A stretch of 64,000 nucleotides of DNA from Micromonospora polyrhachis (GCF_014203835.1 NZ_JACHJW010000001.1:5964501-6028500); one strand, 5' to 3'. Shown: positions 9,109 to 20,250, counted from the first letter of the stretch. Made by a program: numbers and translations. The notes: generated by a model not told the origin, from the letters alone.

Positions 9109-9253
9109 GCCGGCAGCGATCACAGAGGGTAGGGTCTGTCGGTGACGCGAGGTGGGGTGTTTGGCGGTCGGTGACCGACTGCCAGACAGTCACGATACCG
9201 GGCCCGACCGGGCGCCGGTCGCGTATCCGAGACTGTGGGTGGAGGAGACAGGC

Positions 9254-9718
9254 GTGCAAGCTGGAGAGATCGCTGCGCTGGTCGCGGCTGGGGCATTCCT
9301 GATGCTGGTGCTCGTGCTGGCTGTGCCGATCCTGCGGTTGCGGCACACGGTCGATGCGGCGACCCGGACGATCAACGATCTGAACGACCAGACCGGCCCG
9401 CTGATGCGCAACGTCAACACGACGGTGGAGAACGTGAACACCGCCCTGACGCAGGTCCACACCTCGCTGGACGGGGTCAACATCCAGCTCGCCAAGCTCG
9501 ACACGATGACCGGGCACGCCCAGAACGTGACCGCCAACATCGCCAACCTGACCACCGTGGTCTCCGCTGCGGCGGCGAACCCGCTGGTCAAGGTCGCTGC
9601 CTTCGGCTACGGCGTACGTCGGGCGGCTTCCGCCCGTCGGCACGCCGAGGACGAGCGTGAGGTGCGGGCCACGCTCAAGCAGCAGCGTCGGGCCGCCAAG
9701 CGGGCCACCGCCAACTGA
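9254..9718 (+). CDS. DUF948-type membrane-anchored coiled-coil protein
   Basis: 154 residues from GTG 9254, with GGAGGAG at 9241-9247. One N-terminal membrane helix (about residues 5-27) is followed by a long amphipathic region with a heptad-like pattern rich in Asn, Thr and Val, ending in a strongly basic tail (KQQRRAAKRATAN). This is the pattern of DUF948 proteins found upstream of alaS in many actinobacteria. The function is unknown; a cell-envelope structural role is inference. It lies 61 bp upstream of the next small gene. Confidence 0.78.
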   Translation: MQAGEIAALVAAGAFLMLVLVLAVPILRLRHTVDAATRTINDLNDQTGPLMRNVNTTVENVNTALTQVHTSLDGVNIQLAKLDTMTGHAQNVTANIANLTTVVSAAAANPLVKVAAFGYGVRRAASARRHAEDEREVRATLKQQRRAAKRATAN

Positions 9719-9779
9719 ACCCGCTCGGGCATCCGCACCCGATCGGGGTGGTGCCACCGCAGGGAGAGAGGATGAGGCC

Positions 9780-10085
9780 ATGAAGCGGTTGCTGTGGTTG
9801 GGCATCGGGCTCGCCGTTGGCGCGTTGGTCGTCCGGAAGGTGACCCGCACCGCCCACGCGTACACCCCGGGCGGCATCGCCACGTCACTACAGGAATCGG
9901 CTGGCGGCGCAGTCGAGCAGTTGCGTAACTTCTGGGCAGACGTTCGGGACGGCATGGCCGAACGCGAACAGCAGATCCACGAGGCGTTTGCCGAGGGGGT
10001 CGCGTTCGACGACCAGTTCGCCGAGCTGCGCGAGGACCCGCAGATCGGTGACCACAAGATTTTCCCGGAGGAAGGCAGCCGATGA
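9780..10085 (+). CDS. Small membrane-anchored protein upstream of alaS
   Basis: 101 residues from ATG 9780, with GGGAGAGAGG upstream. The first ~17 residues ([17 protein letters not shown]) are a membrane anchor, the rest is soluble and acidic. Proteins of this type are conserved between the DUF948 gene and alaS in actinobacteria, with unknown function. The stop codon overlaps the alaS start (ATGA at 10082-10085), implying coupled translation. Confidence 0.75.
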   Translation: MKRLLWLGIGLAVGALVVRKVTRTAHAYTPGGIATSLQESAGGAVEQLRNFWADVRDGMAEREQQIHEAFAEGVAFDDQFAELREDPQIGDHKIFPEEGSR

Positions 10086-12763
10086 AGACGGCGGAGATCA
10101 AGCGACGGTACCTCGCGCACTTCGAGGCGAACGGCCATACCGTGGTGCCGTCCGCTCCGCTGCCGGCCATCAGCGATCCGAATCTGCTGTTCATCAACGC
10201 GGGCATGGTGCAGTTCGTGCCCTACTTCCTCGGGCAGCAGACTCCGCCCTACCAGCGCGCGGTCAGTGTGCAGAAGTGCATCCGTACGCCGGACATCGAC
10301 GAGGTCGGCAAGACCAGCCGGCACGGCACGTTCTTCCAGATGAACGGCAACTTCTCGTTCGGTGACTACTTCAAGGAAGGCGCCATTCCGCTGGCCTGGG
10401 ATCTGCTTACCAGGTCTGCGGCCGACGGTGGCTTCGGTATCGATGCCGACCGGCTCTGGGTCACCATCTATCTCGACGACGACGAGGCGCACGACATCTG
10501 GCACCGGAAGGTCGGCGTGCCGGCCGAGCGGATCGTCCGCCTCGGCAAGGGCCCGAACTTCTGGTCCATGGGCATTCCCGGCCCGTGTGGCCCGTGCTCG
10601 GAGATCTTCATCGACCGGGGGCCGGCCTACGGCCGTGAGGGTGGCCCGGCGGTCGACGACGACCGCTACATGGAGCTGTGGAACCTCGTGTTCATGCAGT
10701 ACGAGCGGGGGCCGGGCACCGGCAAGGAGGACTACCCGATCCTGGGCGAGCTGCCGGCGAAGAACATCGACACCGGCATGGGTCTGGAGCGGATGGCGTC
10801 GGTGCTCCAGGGCGTCGACAACCTTTACGAGATCGACGAGGTGCGTCCGATCCTGGACCGGGCGGCTGAGCTGACCGGCAAGCGTTACGGTGCCCAGTCC
10901 GGCCAGGTGGCGAGCGAGTCGCACCCGGACGACGTACGGCTCCGGGTGGTCGCCGACCACGTACGGACCTCGCTGATGTTGATCGGTGACGGGGTGGTCC
11001 CGACCAACGAGGGGCGTGGCTACGTCCTACGCCGGATCATGCGCCGGTCGATCCGGGCGATGCGGCTGCTCGGCTGGCAGGGCCCGGCCCTGCCCGAGTT
11101 GTTGCCGGTTGCCCGGGACTGCATGGCCCCGTCGTACCCGGAGTTGGCGACCGAGTTCGAGCGGATCTCGCAGTACGCGTACGCGGAGGAGGACGCGTTC
11201 CTGTCCACCCTGCGGGCGGGTACGACGATCCTGGACACGGCGATCGCCGAGACCAAGTCGGCGGGCAAGCCGGCGCTCTCGGGTGACAAGGCGTTCCAAC
11301 TACACGACACCTACGGCTTCCCGATCGATCTGACCCTGGAGATCGCGGCCGAGCAGGGGTTGACGGTCGACGCCGACGGTTTCCGCCGGTTGATGGCCGA
11401 TCAGCGGTCCCGGGCGAAGGCCGACGCGCAGGCGCGCAAGACCGGTCACGTCGACCTCTCCGCCTACCGCAGCGCGCTCGACGAGGGCGGTCCGGTGGAG
11501 TTCACCGGCTACACGGAGGTGTCCCGGGAGTCGCGGGTGCGTACCGTGCTCTCGGCCGGCGGCGCGGTGCAGGCGGCGGGCGAGGGGGAGCTGGTCGAGC
11601 TGGTGCTCGACGCCACCCCGTTCTATGCCGAGGGCGGCGGCCAGCAGCCCGACCTGGGGCTGATCTCGGTGGGCGGCGGTCAGGTCGAGGTGCTCGACGT
11701 GCAGCAGCCGATTCCCGGGCTGATCGTGCACCGGGCGCGGGTGGTGCGCGGTGAGGTCCGTACCGGGGAGACGGGTTTCGCGGAGATCGACATCACGCGG
11801 CGGAAGGCGATCTCCCGCTCGCACACCGCGACCCACCTGGTGCACCAGACGATGCGCAACTTCCTCGGCGAGTCGGCGACCCAGGCCGGTTCGCTGAACG
11901 CCCCGGGCCGGTTGCGGTTCGACTTCAACACCCCGACCGGCGTGTCGCCGAGCGTGCTCGCCGACGTCGAGCAGCAGGTCAACGAGGTGCTGCTGGCCGA
12001 CCTGGAGGTGAACGCCTTCATCACCAGCCAGGAGGAGGCGCGGCGGCTCGGCGCGATGGCGCTCTTCGGCGAGAAGTACGGCGAGGAGGTCCGGGTCGTC
12101 GAGGTCGGTGACTACGCCCGGGAGCTGTGCGGTGGCACGCACGTGTCCCGCTCCGGCCAGCTCGGCCTGGTGAAGATCCTCTCCGAGGCGTCGATTGGCT
12201 CCGGCGTACGCCGGGTCGAGGCGCTGGTCGGCATCGACGCGTTCCGGTTCCTGGCCAAGGAGCACCTGCTGGTGTCCCGGCTGGCCGAGCTCTACCGGGT
12301 GCCGAGTGAGCAGGTGGCCGACCGGGTCGAGCAGACCGTGGCCCAGTTGCGCGACGCGGAGAAGGAACTGGAGAAGCTGCGCGCCCAGATGGTTCTCGGC
12401 GGTGCGGCGGCGCTCGCCGCGCAGGCCAAGGACGTGCGGGGCACCGCATACGTCGGCACCGAGGCGCCGGAGGGCGCGGCGGGCAACGACGTACGGACCC
12501 TGGCCCAGGAGATCCGGGGCAAGATCGACCCGGCTCGGCCGGCGGTGGTGGCGGTAGCGGCCCGCTCCGGCGGCAAGGCGTCGCTGGTGGTGGCGGTGAA
12601 CGCGGCGGCCAAGTCGCGTGGTCTGTCGGCGGCGGTCCTGGTCAAGGCGGCGCTCTCCGGCCGGGGTGGCGGCAACGCCGACCTGGCCCAGGGCGGTGGC
12701 CTGCCGGCGACCGAGGCGCCGAACCTGCTGATCACGGTCGAGAAGGCGATCGCCGAGGCGTGA
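10082..12763 (+). CDS. alaS: Alanyl-tRNA synthetase
   Basis: 893 residues, full length. It charges tRNA-Ala and edits mischarged Ser and Gly. The N-terminal class II catalytic domain ([36 protein letters not shown]) is followed by the tRNA-recognition helices, the editing domain with the zinc ligands HTATH (about residue 580) and CGGTH (about 680), a coiled coil (about 740-775) and the C-Ala domain. It overlaps the preceding small gene by 4 bp. A large inverted repeat follows at 12779. Confidence 0.98.
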   Translation: MKTAEIKRRYLAHFEANGHTVVPSAPLPAISDPNLLFINAGMVQFVPYFLGQQTPPYQRAVSVQKCIRTPDIDEVGKTSRHGTFFQMNGNFSFGDYFKEGAIPLAWDLLTRSAADGGFGIDADRLWVTIYLDDDEAHDIWHRKVGVPAERIVRLGKGPNFWSMGIPGPCGPCSEIFIDRGPAYGREGGPAVDDDRYMELWNLVFMQYERGPGTGKEDYPILGELPAKNIDTGMGLERMASVLQGVDNLYEIDEVRPILDRAAELTGKRYGAQSGQVASESHPDDVRLRVVADHVRTSLMLIGDGVVPTNEGRGYVLRRIMRRSIRAMRLLGWQGPALPELLPVARDCMAPSYPELATEFERISQYAYAEEDAFLSTLRAGTTILDTAIAETKSAGKPALSGDKAFQLHDTYGFPIDLTLEIAAEQGLTVDADGFRRLMADQRSRAKADAQARKTGHVDLSAYRSALDEGGPVEFTGYTEVSRESRVRTVLSAGGAVQAAGEGELVELVLDATPFYAEGGGQQPDLGLISVGGGQVEVLDVQQPIPGLIVHRARVVRGEVRTGETGFAEIDITRRKAISRSHTATHLVHQTMRNFLGESATQAGSLNAPGRLRFDFNTPTGVSPSVLADVEQQVNEVLLADLEVNAFITSQEEARRLGAMALFGEKYGEEVRVVEVGDYARELCGGTHVSRSGQLGLVKILSEASIGSGVRRVEALVGIDAFRFLAKEHLLVSRLAELYRVPSEQVADRVEQTVAQLRDAEKELEKLRAQMVLGGAAALAAQAKDVRGTAYVGTEAPEGAAGNDVRTLAQEIRGKIDPARPAVVAVAARSGGKASLVVAVNAAAKSRGLSAAVLVKAALSGRGGGNADLAQGGGLPATEAPNLLITVEKAIAEA

Positions 12764-12778
12764 TCTTCGGTTCTGGTT

Positions 12779-12833
12779 GATCTAGGGCAAATCATTGTGG
12801 TTGGATCTGGTCCACAATGATTTGCCCTAGATC
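12779..12833. terminator. 22-bp perfect inverted repeat after alaS
   Basis: Perfect 22-bp arms at 12779-12800 and 12812-12833 (core CTAGGGCAAATCATTG) with an 11-base loop. It starts 15 bp after the alaS stop codon and ends 24 bp before the presumed ruvX start. It is markedly A+T-richer than its surroundings. Likely terminator; it may instead be a mobile palindromic unit. Confidence 0.7.
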
Positions 12834-12857
12834 GTATTCAGCTCTGGATGGTACGGA

Positions 12858-13316
12858 TTGAGCGACTTTTCGCCTGGAGTGCGACTAGGTGTCGACGTCG
12901 GAAAGGTCCGGGTCGGGGTCTCCATCTGCGATCCACACGCCATTCTGGCCACGCCGCTGGTGACCCTGCCCCGGGACCTGACCGCGGCTGACGACGTACT
13001 TCCGGCCGACATTCGGGAACTCGCCCGACTCGTGACCGAACACGAGGCGGTCGGGGTGGTGGTCGGCCTACCGGTGACCCTGGCGGGCGGACACGGGCCG
13101 GCGGCAGCACACGTGACGGCGTACGCTGACCGACTGGCTGAGGTCATCGTCCCCGTACCGGTGGTTCTCGTGGACGAGCGGATGTCAACGGTAGTCGCGT
13201 CTCGTAGGCTGTCCGAGCGGGGCGTACGAGGACGGCGACAACGAGCGGTGGTCGATCAGGCGGCCGCGGTGGAGATTCTGCAGAGCTGGCTGGATGCGCA
13301 GCGGAGGCGGACGTGA
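12858..13316 (+). CDS. ruvX: Holliday junction resolvase-like RuvX (YqgF)
   Basis: 152 residues of the YqgF/RuvX RNase H-fold family, implicated in Holliday junction processing and 16S rRNA maturation. The core begins LGVDVGKVRVGVS with the first catalytic Asp, then VVGLPVTLAGG, and VVLVDERMSTV with the second acidic residue; the third Asp is in VDQAAAVEIL. No ATG fits: TTG 12858 is used here, with GTG 12879 (residue 8) as the alternative. The position between alaS and mltG is the standard actinobacterial order. Confidence 0.88.
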   Translation: MSDFSPGVRLGVDVGKVRVGVSICDPHAILATPLVTLPRDLTAADDVLPADIRELARLVTEHEAVGVVVGLPVTLAGGHGPAAAHVTAYADRLAEVIVPVPVVLVDERMSTVVASRRLSERGVRGRRQRAVVDQAAAVEILQSWLDAQRRRT

Positions 13317-14509
13317 TGATCGACGAACTTGAACTCGCTTTCGACGAGTCGGACAAGGGCCGACATCGGCGTAGCGCCCAGCGCAAGCGCAACAAGAAAC
13401 AGCGCGGCGGGCGGGGCAAGACGGTCTTCGCCCTGGTGATGGTGCTTGTCCTACTGGGCGGCCTGGGTGGAGTCGGTTGGTACGGCTTCGACCGGTTCCA
13501 GGGCTACTTCATGACGCCGGACTACGAGGGTGGCGGCACCGGTGAGATCGTCATCGAGGTCAAGCAGGGTGACCTTGCCGCCGACATCGCCAACACTCTG
13601 GTCGCGGCCGGTGCGGTCAAGAGCGCCAAGGCGTTCATCAAGGCCGCCGACGGCAACTCCCGCAGCCAGAGCATCCAGCCGGGCTTCTACAAAGTACGCA
13701 AGGAGATGAGCGGCGAGACCGCCCTCAGCCTCCTGCTCGACCTGAAGAACAAGATCGTGAAGGGGTTCACCGTCCAGGAGGGGCTGACCGCGAAGAACAC
13801 CTACGAGCGGCTCTCCAAGCAGACCAACATTCCGATCAAGGAGTTCGAGGCGGCGGCGAAGGACCCGATCGCGCTCGGCGTGCCCGACTGGTGGTTCAAG
13901 CGCACCGACGGCAAGAAGGAACTACGGTCGATCGAGGGCTTCCTCTTCCCGGACACCTACGAGTTCCCGCCGAACCCGACCGCCGAGGTGATCCTCAAGG
14001 CAATGGTCGACCGCTTTCTCACCGTCACCGGTGAGATGAAGTTCGCCGACGAGGTCCAGGCCAAGCGGGGCGGAATCAGCCCGTACGAGGCGTTGATTGT
14101 GGCCTCTCTGGCCCAGGCCGAGGCCGGCAACAAGGACGACCTCGGCAAGGTCGCCCGGGTCGCCTACAACCGGGCGTACGGTGACTTTCCCTGCAAATGC
14201 CTAGAGATGGACGTGACGGTCAACTACTATCTGGCATCCATCGGCAAGGAGACCAAGCGGTCGGGTGACATGACCAACTCCGAGCTGGACGACCCGAAGA
14301 ACCCGTACAACCGCAAACTGCCGGGCATGATCCCCACGCCGATCAACAACCCGGGCAAGGACGCATTGCAGGGCGCGATGGACCCGCCGCCCGGCAAGTG
14401 GCTGTTCTTCGTAGCGATCGACGACAAGGGCCACTCTGAATTCGCTGAGACCTACGAGCAGCACCAGCGCAACGAGGACAAGGCGAGGAAGGCCGGGATC
14501 ATTCCGTGA
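13316..14509 (+). CDS. mltG: Endolytic murein transglycosylase MltG
   Basis: 397 residues from ATG 13316, which overlaps the ruvX stop (TGATG); GTG 13313 is one codon upstream. A basic cytoplasmic start (KRNKKQRGGRGK) precedes one membrane helix (about residues 37-57). The extracellular part carries a LysM-like region and the YceG domain with the conserved Glu in SLAQAEAGNKDDLGKVA (about residue 265) and the ending PTPINNPGKDAL. The family cleaves nascent glycan strands and releases anhydro-muropeptides. Stop overlaps aroE start (GTGA). Confidence 0.93.
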   Translation: MIDELELAFDESDKGRHRRSAQRKRNKKQRGGRGKTVFALVMVLVLLGGLGGVGWYGFDRFQGYFMTPDYEGGGTGEIVIEVKQGDLAADIANTLVAAGAVKSAKAFIKAADGNSRSQSIQPGFYKVRKEMSGETALSLLLDLKNKIVKGFTVQEGLTAKNTYERLSKQTNIPIKEFEAAAKDPIALGVPDWWFKRTDGKKELRSIEGFLFPDTYEFPPNPTAEVILKAMVDRFLTVTGEMKFADEVQAKRGGISPYEALIVASLAQAEAGNKDDLGKVARVAYNRAYGDFPCKCLEMDVTVNYYLASIGKETKRSGDMTNSELDDPKNPYNRKLPGMIPTPINNPGKDALQGAMDPPPGKWLFFVAIDDKGHSEFAETYEQHQRNEDKARKAGIIP

Positions 14510-15333
14510 CGGAGCTGCACCGGGCGGCGGTGCTGGGTAAGCCGATTGGGCACTCGCTGTCGCCGGTGATACACAACGCCGGCTATGCGGCGGTCGGGCT
14601 GACCGGGTGGTCGTACGTGGCGATCGAGTGTGCCGAGGCCGAGCTGCCGGACCTGGTGGCCGGCCTCGGCCCGGAGTGGGTCGGGCTCTCGCTGACCATG
14701 CCGCTGAAGGAGGCGGTGCTCGACGTGGCTGATGAGGTCGCGCCGGTCGCCGCCACCGTCGGTGCCGCCAACACCCTGGTACGTCGCCCCGACGGTTCCT
14801 GGTACGCCGACAACACCGACGTCGGCGGCATGGTGCGGGTGCTGACCGATGCCGGGGTGACCGGCGGCGCGACGGTCACCGTGCTCGGTGCCGGTGGCAC
14901 CGCCCGCGCCGCCCTGGCCGCCGCCGCGCAGCTCAAGGCCGACGGCGTGACCGTGGTGGCCCGTCGCCCCGAGGCGATCGACGAGCTGCGCCCGGCCGCT
15001 GCCGCGCTGGGCGTACCGCTGTCCGGTGTGGCCTGGTTGGACGCGCCCGCCCACGTCACCGCCGACGTGGTGATCTCGACCGTGCCGAAGGGTGTGGCCG
15101 ACCCACTGGCCGGTCAGGTCACCTGGCGACCGGAGACGGTCTACTTCGACGCCCTCTACGACCCGTGGCCCACCCCGCTCGCCGCCTCGGCGGCTGCCGC
15201 CGGCTGTCGGATCGTCTCCGGCCTGGACCTGCTGCTGGCCCAGGCGATCGGCCAGTTCGAGCTGTTCACCGGCGTTGCTGCTCCGGCGACACAGATGCGT
15301 ACGGCGTTACGGGCCGGTCGCGCCACCAACTGA
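14506..15333 (+). CDS. aroE: Shikimate dehydrogenase
   Basis: 275 residues. It reduces 3-dehydroshikimate to shikimate with NADPH. KPIGHSLSPVIHNAGY binds shikimate, with the catalytic Lys in LTMPLKEAVL (about residue 68); NTDVGG is the next signature. The dinucleotide motif is GAGGTARAA near residue 128. The start overlaps the mltG stop. The following gene is not aroC but the Hsp70/WD40 fusion, so an insertion separates aroE from aroC. Confidence 0.96.
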   Translation: MTELHRAAVLGKPIGHSLSPVIHNAGYAAVGLTGWSYVAIECAEAELPDLVAGLGPEWVGLSLTMPLKEAVLDVADEVAPVAATVGAANTLVRRPDGSWYADNTDVGGMVRVLTDAGVTGGATVTVLGAGGTARAALAAAAQLKADGVTVVARRPEAIDELRPAAAALGVPLSGVAWLDAPAHVTADVVISTVPKGVADPLAGQVTWRPETVYFDALYDPWPTPLAASAAAAGCRIVSGLDLLLAQAIGQFELFTGVAAPATQMRTALRAGRATN

Positions 15334-15415
15334 GGAATGCTCCCCGGTCGAGGTCCGGCTGCGCCCCAGGTTCGCGCGTCGAGGGGATATTGAAGCCCTG
15401 CCCTAGGGTAATCGT

Positions 15416-17722
15416 GTGGCGATGGGTGGATATCGGCTCGGTGTCGATTTCGGTACCTCTTCAACGGTGGCGGTGCTGTCGGGTCCGGACGGGCGGGCGA
15501 AGCCGTTGCTGTTCGACGCGTCGCCGCTGCTGTCGTCCGGGGTGTTCGCCGGATCGGGGGACACTCCACTGCTGACCGGGGCGGATGCGGAACGTGCCGC
15601 GTTGACGGGCCCGGCCGGTTTCGAGACCAACCCGAAACGGCGTATCGACGACGGGGTGATCTGGCTCGCCGAGCGGGAGGTGGCCGTCACCGACGCGATC
15701 GCGTCAGTGCTGTCCCGCGTGAGCGCCGAGGCGTGCCGGGTGGCCGGCGGGCCTCCGGATGAGGTGGTGCTCACGCATCCAGCGGGGTGGAGTCGTACGC
15801 GGCTGGGTGTCCTGGCAGCCGCCGCCGATCGGGCGCAACTCGGTGAATGCCGCTTCGTCGCCGAACCGGTCGCTGCGGCGGCCTACTTCGCCGACGTCCT
15901 CGGCCGGGATCTGCCGGTGGGGCAGTGCCTCGTCGTCTACGACCTCGGTGCCGGCACCTGCGATGTCAGCATCGTCCGCCGTACCGGGGGCGGGCTGGAG
16001 GTGGTGGCCACCGCCGGACTCGACGACGTCGGCGGACTTGACCTCGACGCCGTGATCGTTGCCCACGCGCGCTCGCTGACCACCGACAACGCCGACGCGT
16101 GGCGGCGGCTGAACTGGCCGCAAACCCCCACCGACCAACGCGCCCACCAATCGCTGTGGCGGGACGCCCGGGCCGCGAAGGAACAACTGTCCCGCCACGT
16201 CACCGCTGATCTGCATATTCCGCTCGTTGACACCGTCATCCACCTCACCCGGGACGAGTTCGAAACCGCCGCCCGCCCGCATCTGGACCGCACCACCGAA
16301 CTCACCACCACGCTTCTGGGCGACGCCGGCATTCCCAGGGAAGACATCGCCGGGGTGTTTTTGGTCGGCGGCTCCTCCCGCGTACCCCTCGTCGCGTCCC
16401 TCCTGCACCGCACCCTGCGCATTGCCCCCACCGCCCTCGACCACCCCGAACTCGTCGTCGCCGAAGGCGCCCTCCACGCCCCCACCAAGGCCACCCATCC
16501 GTCGGCCGAACCCACCCCACCGACAACAGCGACCCCGATACGGCCGACAACAGCGACCCCGGCACCCCCGGCGAGCACGACACCATTCCCCTCAGCAGGA
16601 GTGACACCAGTACCCTCGGCGGACAGCCCAAGCATCGGCAATGCCCACCAAGTCAATCGTTGGCGGCCCCGAAGCCCTCGCGACCGAGCCGTCGTCGCCG
16701 GTGCCGCTGCCCTGGTAGTGGTGATCGTCGCCGGGTTGTGGATCTTTCTGCCCTCCGAGCGCCCGGATCGGGCCGGCGGTCAGCCGCAGGCCACCATCAC
16801 GGGCCAGAACCCGCAGGCCACCGCCACCTCCACCAGCCAGAATTCGCCGCAGGCCACCCCCACCCCCACGGAGCACACCGACACTGTCCAGGACGTGGCG
16901 TTCAGCCCGGACGGTAAGACCCTCGCGACTGCCAGCAATGACAACACTGTGCGGCTGCGAGATGCCGGCACCGGAGCAACCAAGGCTGTCATCACCGGTC
17001 ACACCGAAAGCGTCTTCGACGTGGCGTTCAGTCCGGACGGTAGGAGCCTGGCTTCCGCCAGCGGTGACGACACCGTGCGGCTGTGGGATGTGAGCACCGG
17101 GAGCTTCGCCGGCATCCTCACCCATACCGGCTTCGTCAGCACCGTGGCGTTCAGCCCGGACGGAAGGCTCCTAGCGTCCGGTGGTAGCGACCGGACCGTG
17201 CAACTGTGGGACGTGGCTACCGGCAAATCCATCGCCACCCTCACCGGCCACGAGGGCGTCGTCGACGGCGTGGCGTTCAGTCCGGACGGCAAGAGGCTCG
17301 CCTCCGCCAGTTGGGACTACACCGTTCGGCTGTGGGAGGTGAGCACTGGCAACCCCATCGCGACTTTCACCGGCCACACGTACATGGTCGAGAGTGTGGC
17401 GTTCAGCCCGGACGGGAAGACCCTCGCTTCCGCCAGCGGTGACGACACCGTGCGGTTGTGGGATGTGGCCGCCCTCAGGCCCGCCGCCACCCTCCGGGGC
17501 CCCGACGGTTTCGGCGACGTGGCGTTCAGCCCCGACGGTAGGACCCTCGCCACCGCCGGCGATGACGGAGCCGTGCGGCTGTGGAACCTAGCGACCCGTA
17601 AGACCACCGCCACCTTCCGACACGACGGGTACGTCACCAGCGTGGCGTTCAGCCCCGACGGCAGGACCCTCGCCAGCGGCAGCACCGACGAAACCGTACG
17701 GCGGTGGAAGCTCGGCACCTGA
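15416..17722 (+). CDS. Hsp70-like ATPase fused through a membrane helix to a WD40 propeller
   Basis: 768 residues. Residues about 1-360 are an Hsp70/actin-fold ATPase: phosphate-1 motif [14 protein letters not shown], phosphate-2 [15 protein letters not shown] and adenosine motif [11 protein letters not shown]. There is no Hsp70 substrate-binding domain. A Pro/Thr linker (361-415) leads to one membrane helix (about 424-444). Residues about 480-768 hold seven WD40 repeats, each with a VAFSPDG core and most with VRLWD, enough for one closed propeller, predicted outside the cell. A TAGGGT box ends 6 bp before GTG 15416, so a leaderless separate transcript is likely; ATG 15422 is the alternative start. 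It sits between aroE and aroC with no metabolic link. Function unknown. Confidence 0.88.
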   Translation: MAMGGYRLGVDFGTSSTVAVLSGPDGRAKPLLFDASPLLSSGVFAGSGDTPLLTGADAERAALTGPAGFETNPKRRIDDGVIWLAEREVAVTDAIASVLSRVSAEACRVAGGPPDEVVLTHPAGWSRTRLGVLAAAADRAQLGECRFVAEPVAAAAYFADVLGRDLPVGQCLVVYDLGAGTCDVSIVRRTGGGLEVVATAGLDDVGGLDLDAVIVAHARSLTTDNADAWRRLNWPQTPTDQRAHQSLWRDARAAKEQLSRHVTADLHIPLVDTVIHLTRDEFETAARPHLDRTTELTTTLLGDAGIPREDIAGVFLVGGSSRVPLVASLLHRTLRIAPTALDHPELVVAEGALHAPTKATHPSAEPTPPTTATPIRPTTATPAPPASTTPFPSAGVTPVPSADSPSIGNAHQVNRWRPRSPRDRAVVAGAAALVVVIVAGLWIFLPSERPDRAGGQPQATITGQNPQATATSTSQNSPQATPTPTEHTDTVQDVAFSPDGKTLATASNDNTVRLRDAGTGATKAVITGHTESVFDVAFSPDGRSLASASGDDTVRLWDVSTGSFAGILTHTGFVSTVAFSPDGRLLASGGSDRTVQLWDVATGKSIATLTGHEGVVDGVAFSPDGKRLASASWDYTVRLWEVSTGNPIATFTGHTYMVESVAFSPDGKTLASASGDDTVRLWDVAALRPAATLRGPDGFGDVAFSPDGRTLATAGDDGAVRLWNLATRKTTATFRHDGYVTSVAFSPDGRTLASGSTDETVRRWKLGT

Positions 17723-17796
17723 CCGTGGTCGTCCGCAGGGCGGGACGGTGTGACCGGTGCGTGGTACCGGACCATGCCCGTGACAGACTGGCCATC

Positions 17797-18975
17797 GTGT
17801 TGCGCTGGCTGACCGCAGGTGAATCCCATGGCCCCGCTCTCGTTGCTCTCCTGGAGGGGGTACCCGCCGGGGTGGAGGTGACCAGCGCGGAGATCGTCCG
17901 TGAACTGGCCCGCCGCCGGCTCGGCTATGGCCGGGGCGCGCGGATGTCCTTCGAGCAGGACGAAGTCGAGATCATCGGCGGGATTCGGCACGGGGCGACC
18001 CTGGGCAGCCCGGTCGCGATCCGGGTCGGCAACTCCGAGTGGCCCAAGTGGCAGACCGTGATGGCCGCCGACCCGGTCGACCCGGACGAGTTGGCCAGGC
18101 AGGCGCGCAACGCGCCGCTGACCCGGCCCCGGCCGGGCCACGCCGACCTGGCCGGCATGCAGAAGTACGGCCACACCGACGCCCGGCCGATCCTGGAACG
18201 GGCCAGCGCCCGGGAGACGGCCGCTCGGGTGGCGGTCGGCACGGTGGCCAAGGCGCTGATCCGGCAGACCCTCGGCGTCGAGATCGTTTCGCACGTGACC
18301 GAGCTGGGGTCCGTCGCCGCCCAGCCGAGCCTGCGCCCCCGCCCCGAGGACGCCGAGCGGATCGACGCCGACCCGCTGCGCTGCCTGGACCCGGAGGCGA
18401 GCAAGCGGATGGTCGCCGAGGTCGACGCCGCGAAGAAGGACGCGGACACCCTCGGCGGCATCGTCGAGGTGCTCGCCTACGGCGTACCGCCGGGGCTGGG
18501 CAGCCACGTCCAGTGGGACCGCAAGCTCGACGCCCGACTGGCCACCGCGCTGATGTCCATCCAGGCGATCAAGGGCGTGGAGATCGGTGACGGCTGGCAG
18601 CAGGCCCGCTCGCGCGGGTCGGTCGCGCACGACGAGATCGTGCCGACCGAGACCGGGGTGCGCCGGGTGACCGATCGGGCCGGTGGTCTGGAGGGCGGCA
18701 TCACCACCGGCGAGCCACTACGGGTACGGGCGGCGATGAAGCCGATCTCCTCGCTGAACCGGGCGCTCTCCACGGTGGACGTGACCACCGGCGAGCCGGC
18801 GACCGCGATCAACCAGCGCTCCGACGTGTGCGCCGTTCCCGCCGCCGCGGTGGTGGCCGAGGCGATGGTCGCCCTGGTGCTGGCCGAGGCGGCTACGGAG
18901 AAGTTCGGTGGCGACTCGGTCGCCGAGATCCGCCGCAACCTCACCGGCTACCTGGAAAACCTGGTGATCCACTGA
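17797..18975 (+). CDS. aroC: Chorismate synthase
   Basis: 392 residues. It converts EPSP to chorismate using reduced FMN. GTG 17797 gives the canonical [17 protein letters not shown] start; further family signatures are [12 protein letters not shown], the [10 protein letters not shown] helix and the C-terminal [17 protein letters not shown]. The longer upstream frame overlaps the end of the WD40 gene and has no homologous features. It overlaps aroK by one base (TGATG). Confidence 0.96.
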   Translation: MLRWLTAGESHGPALVALLEGVPAGVEVTSAEIVRELARRRLGYGRGARMSFEQDEVEIIGGIRHGATLGSPVAIRVGNSEWPKWQTVMAADPVDPDELARQARNAPLTRPRPGHADLAGMQKYGHTDARPILERASARETAARVAVGTVAKALIRQTLGVEIVSHVTELGSVAAQPSLRPRPEDAERIDADPLRCLDPEASKRMVAEVDAAKKDADTLGGIVEVLAYGVPPGLGSHVQWDRKLDARLATALMSIQAIKGVEIGDGWQQARSRGSVAHDEIVPTETGVRRVTDRAGGLEGGITTGEPLRVRAAMKPISSLNRALSTVDVTTGEPATAINQRSDVCAVPAAAVVAEAMVALVLAEAATEKFGGDSVAEIRRNLTGYLENLVIH

Positions 18976-19478
18976 TGGCCCCGGTGTGTGTGCTGGTCGG
19001 AGCACCCGGTTCGGGCAAGACGACCACCGGTCGGGCGCTGGCCGCCGCGCTCGGCGTCGATTTTCGCGACACCGACCAGGACATCGAGGCGACCGCCGGC
19101 AAGCCGATTCCCGAGATCTTCATCGACGAGGGGGAGGAGCACTTCCGTACCCTCGAACAGGTGGCCGTGGCCACGGCGCTGGCCTCCTTCGACGGGGTGC
19201 TCGCCCTCGGCGGTGGGGCGATCCTGGCTGAGGAGACCCGGGCGGCGCTGGCCGGACACACCGTGATCTACCTGTCGGTGGAGTTGACCGACGCGGTCCG
19301 CCGGGTCGGTCTGGGCGTGGGGCGACCACTGCTGGCGATCAACCCACGCGCCACCCTCAAACACCTGCTCGACCAGCGGCGACCGCTCTACGAGCAGGTC
19401 GCCACCAGCACCGTCGCCACCGACGGCCGCAGCACCGAACAGGTCGTCGACGAGGTCCTGAGCATCCTCAAGCGGTAG
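18975..19478 (+). CDS. aroK: Shikimate kinase
   Basis: 167 residues from ATG 18975. It phosphorylates shikimate at the 3-hydroxyl. Walker A is GAPGSGKTT (about residues 9-17), DTDQDIEA binds Mg and shikimate, LALGGGAIL is the shikimate loop, and VGRPLL the LID. It is coupled to aroC. The 3' end overlaps the convergent hydrolase by 11 bp, so the aro operon is broken here and resumes at aroB 4.4 kb downstream. Confidence 0.95.
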   Translation: MAPVCVLVGAPGSGKTTTGRALAAALGVDFRDTDQDIEATAGKPIPEIFIDEGEEHFRTLEQVAVATALASFDGVLALGGGAILAEETRAALAGHTVIYLSVELTDAVRRVGLGVGRPLLAINPRATLKHLLDQRRPLYEQVATSTVATDGRSTEQVVDEVLSILKR

Positions 19479-20205
19479 CCGGCTCGGCGACGACCATCAA
19501 CAGTTCGGCCAGCCGCTTCGGTTCGCCGAGCATCGGCCAATGGCCGGTGGGTAGGCCGTGGACCTCGGCACCGGCCAGCCCGGCGAAGAACGAGTGCCCC
19601 TGCGCGATCATCTGGCGGGCCACCTCGGCCGGAAACGTGCAGGCGATCAGCGCAGTCGGCACCGGCTGTCTGCCACTGACACGGACCGGGTCGGTGGCGG
19701 TACGCACCGGCTGCGGCGTGCTGCGGGCGCGCAGCAGCGCCAGGGTCTCCGTGTCCAGCCCGACGTAGTTCTCCGGGTCCTCCTCCGGCTCCCAGGCCGG
19801 TGGGGGAAGCAGGTGGCCGTCGCCGATCAGGTCCCGCAGCCGCTTCTGCTCCTCTGGCGGGAGGGTGTCGAACTGCGCCGTCCCGTCGGGCAGCGGGCCG
19901 CTGTCGACGTAGACCACCCGGGCGATCCGCTCCGGGATCCGGTCGGCAGCCTGGGCAGCCGGCATTCCGCCACCCGAGTGGGCCACCAGCACCACGTCCC
20001 GCAGGTCCTCGGTCTCGATCAGCCGGACGATGTCGGTGGTGTGGGTGTCCAGGCCGACGTCCGGGGTGGCCAGGTGCGACCGGTCGGCCAGCCCGGTCAG
20101 GGTTAGCGGATGTGCGTCGTGCCCGGCGGCGCGCAGCACCGAAGCGACATTCCGCCATGCCCAGGCACCGAGCCAGAAACCGGGAACCAGTACGAAGGTG
20201 CTCAT
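19468..20205 (-). CDS. Alpha/beta-fold hydrolase (EstC-like)
   Basis: 245 residues from ATG 20205, with AAGGAGATCG upstream on the minus strand. The alpha/beta-hydrolase fold is shown by the oxyanion start [13 protein letters not shown], the nucleophile elbow VLVAHSGGG (Ser near residue 80) and the catalytic His in LPTGHWPML near the C terminus. The closest pattern I know is the EstC-like esterase group acting on small esters. It is divergent from the WYL regulator at 20289, with an interrupted palindrome between them, so it is probably that regulator's target. Confidence 0.82.
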   Translation of the reverse strand: MSTFVLVPGFWLGAWAWRNVASVLRAAGHDAHPLTLTGLADRSHLATPDVGLDTHTTDIVRLIETEDLRDVVLVAHSGGGMPAAQAADRIPERIARVVYVDSGPLPDGTAQFDTLPPEEQKRLRDLIGDGHLLPPPAWEPEEDPENYVGLDTETLALLRARSTPQPVRTATDPVRVSGRQPVPTALIACTFPAEVARQMIAQGHSFFAGLAGAEVHGLPTGHWPMLGEPKRLAELLMVVAEPATA

Positions 20206-20250
20206 CTCGATCTCCTTGATCGCGTCGCTGTCGAGTAGACCGTAGGGTTG

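Noticed and set aside
9065-10960. 631-codon antisense frame over the DUF948 gene and alaS start
   Set aside because: Crosses three coupled plus-strand genes; shadow of G+C-rich coding DNA.
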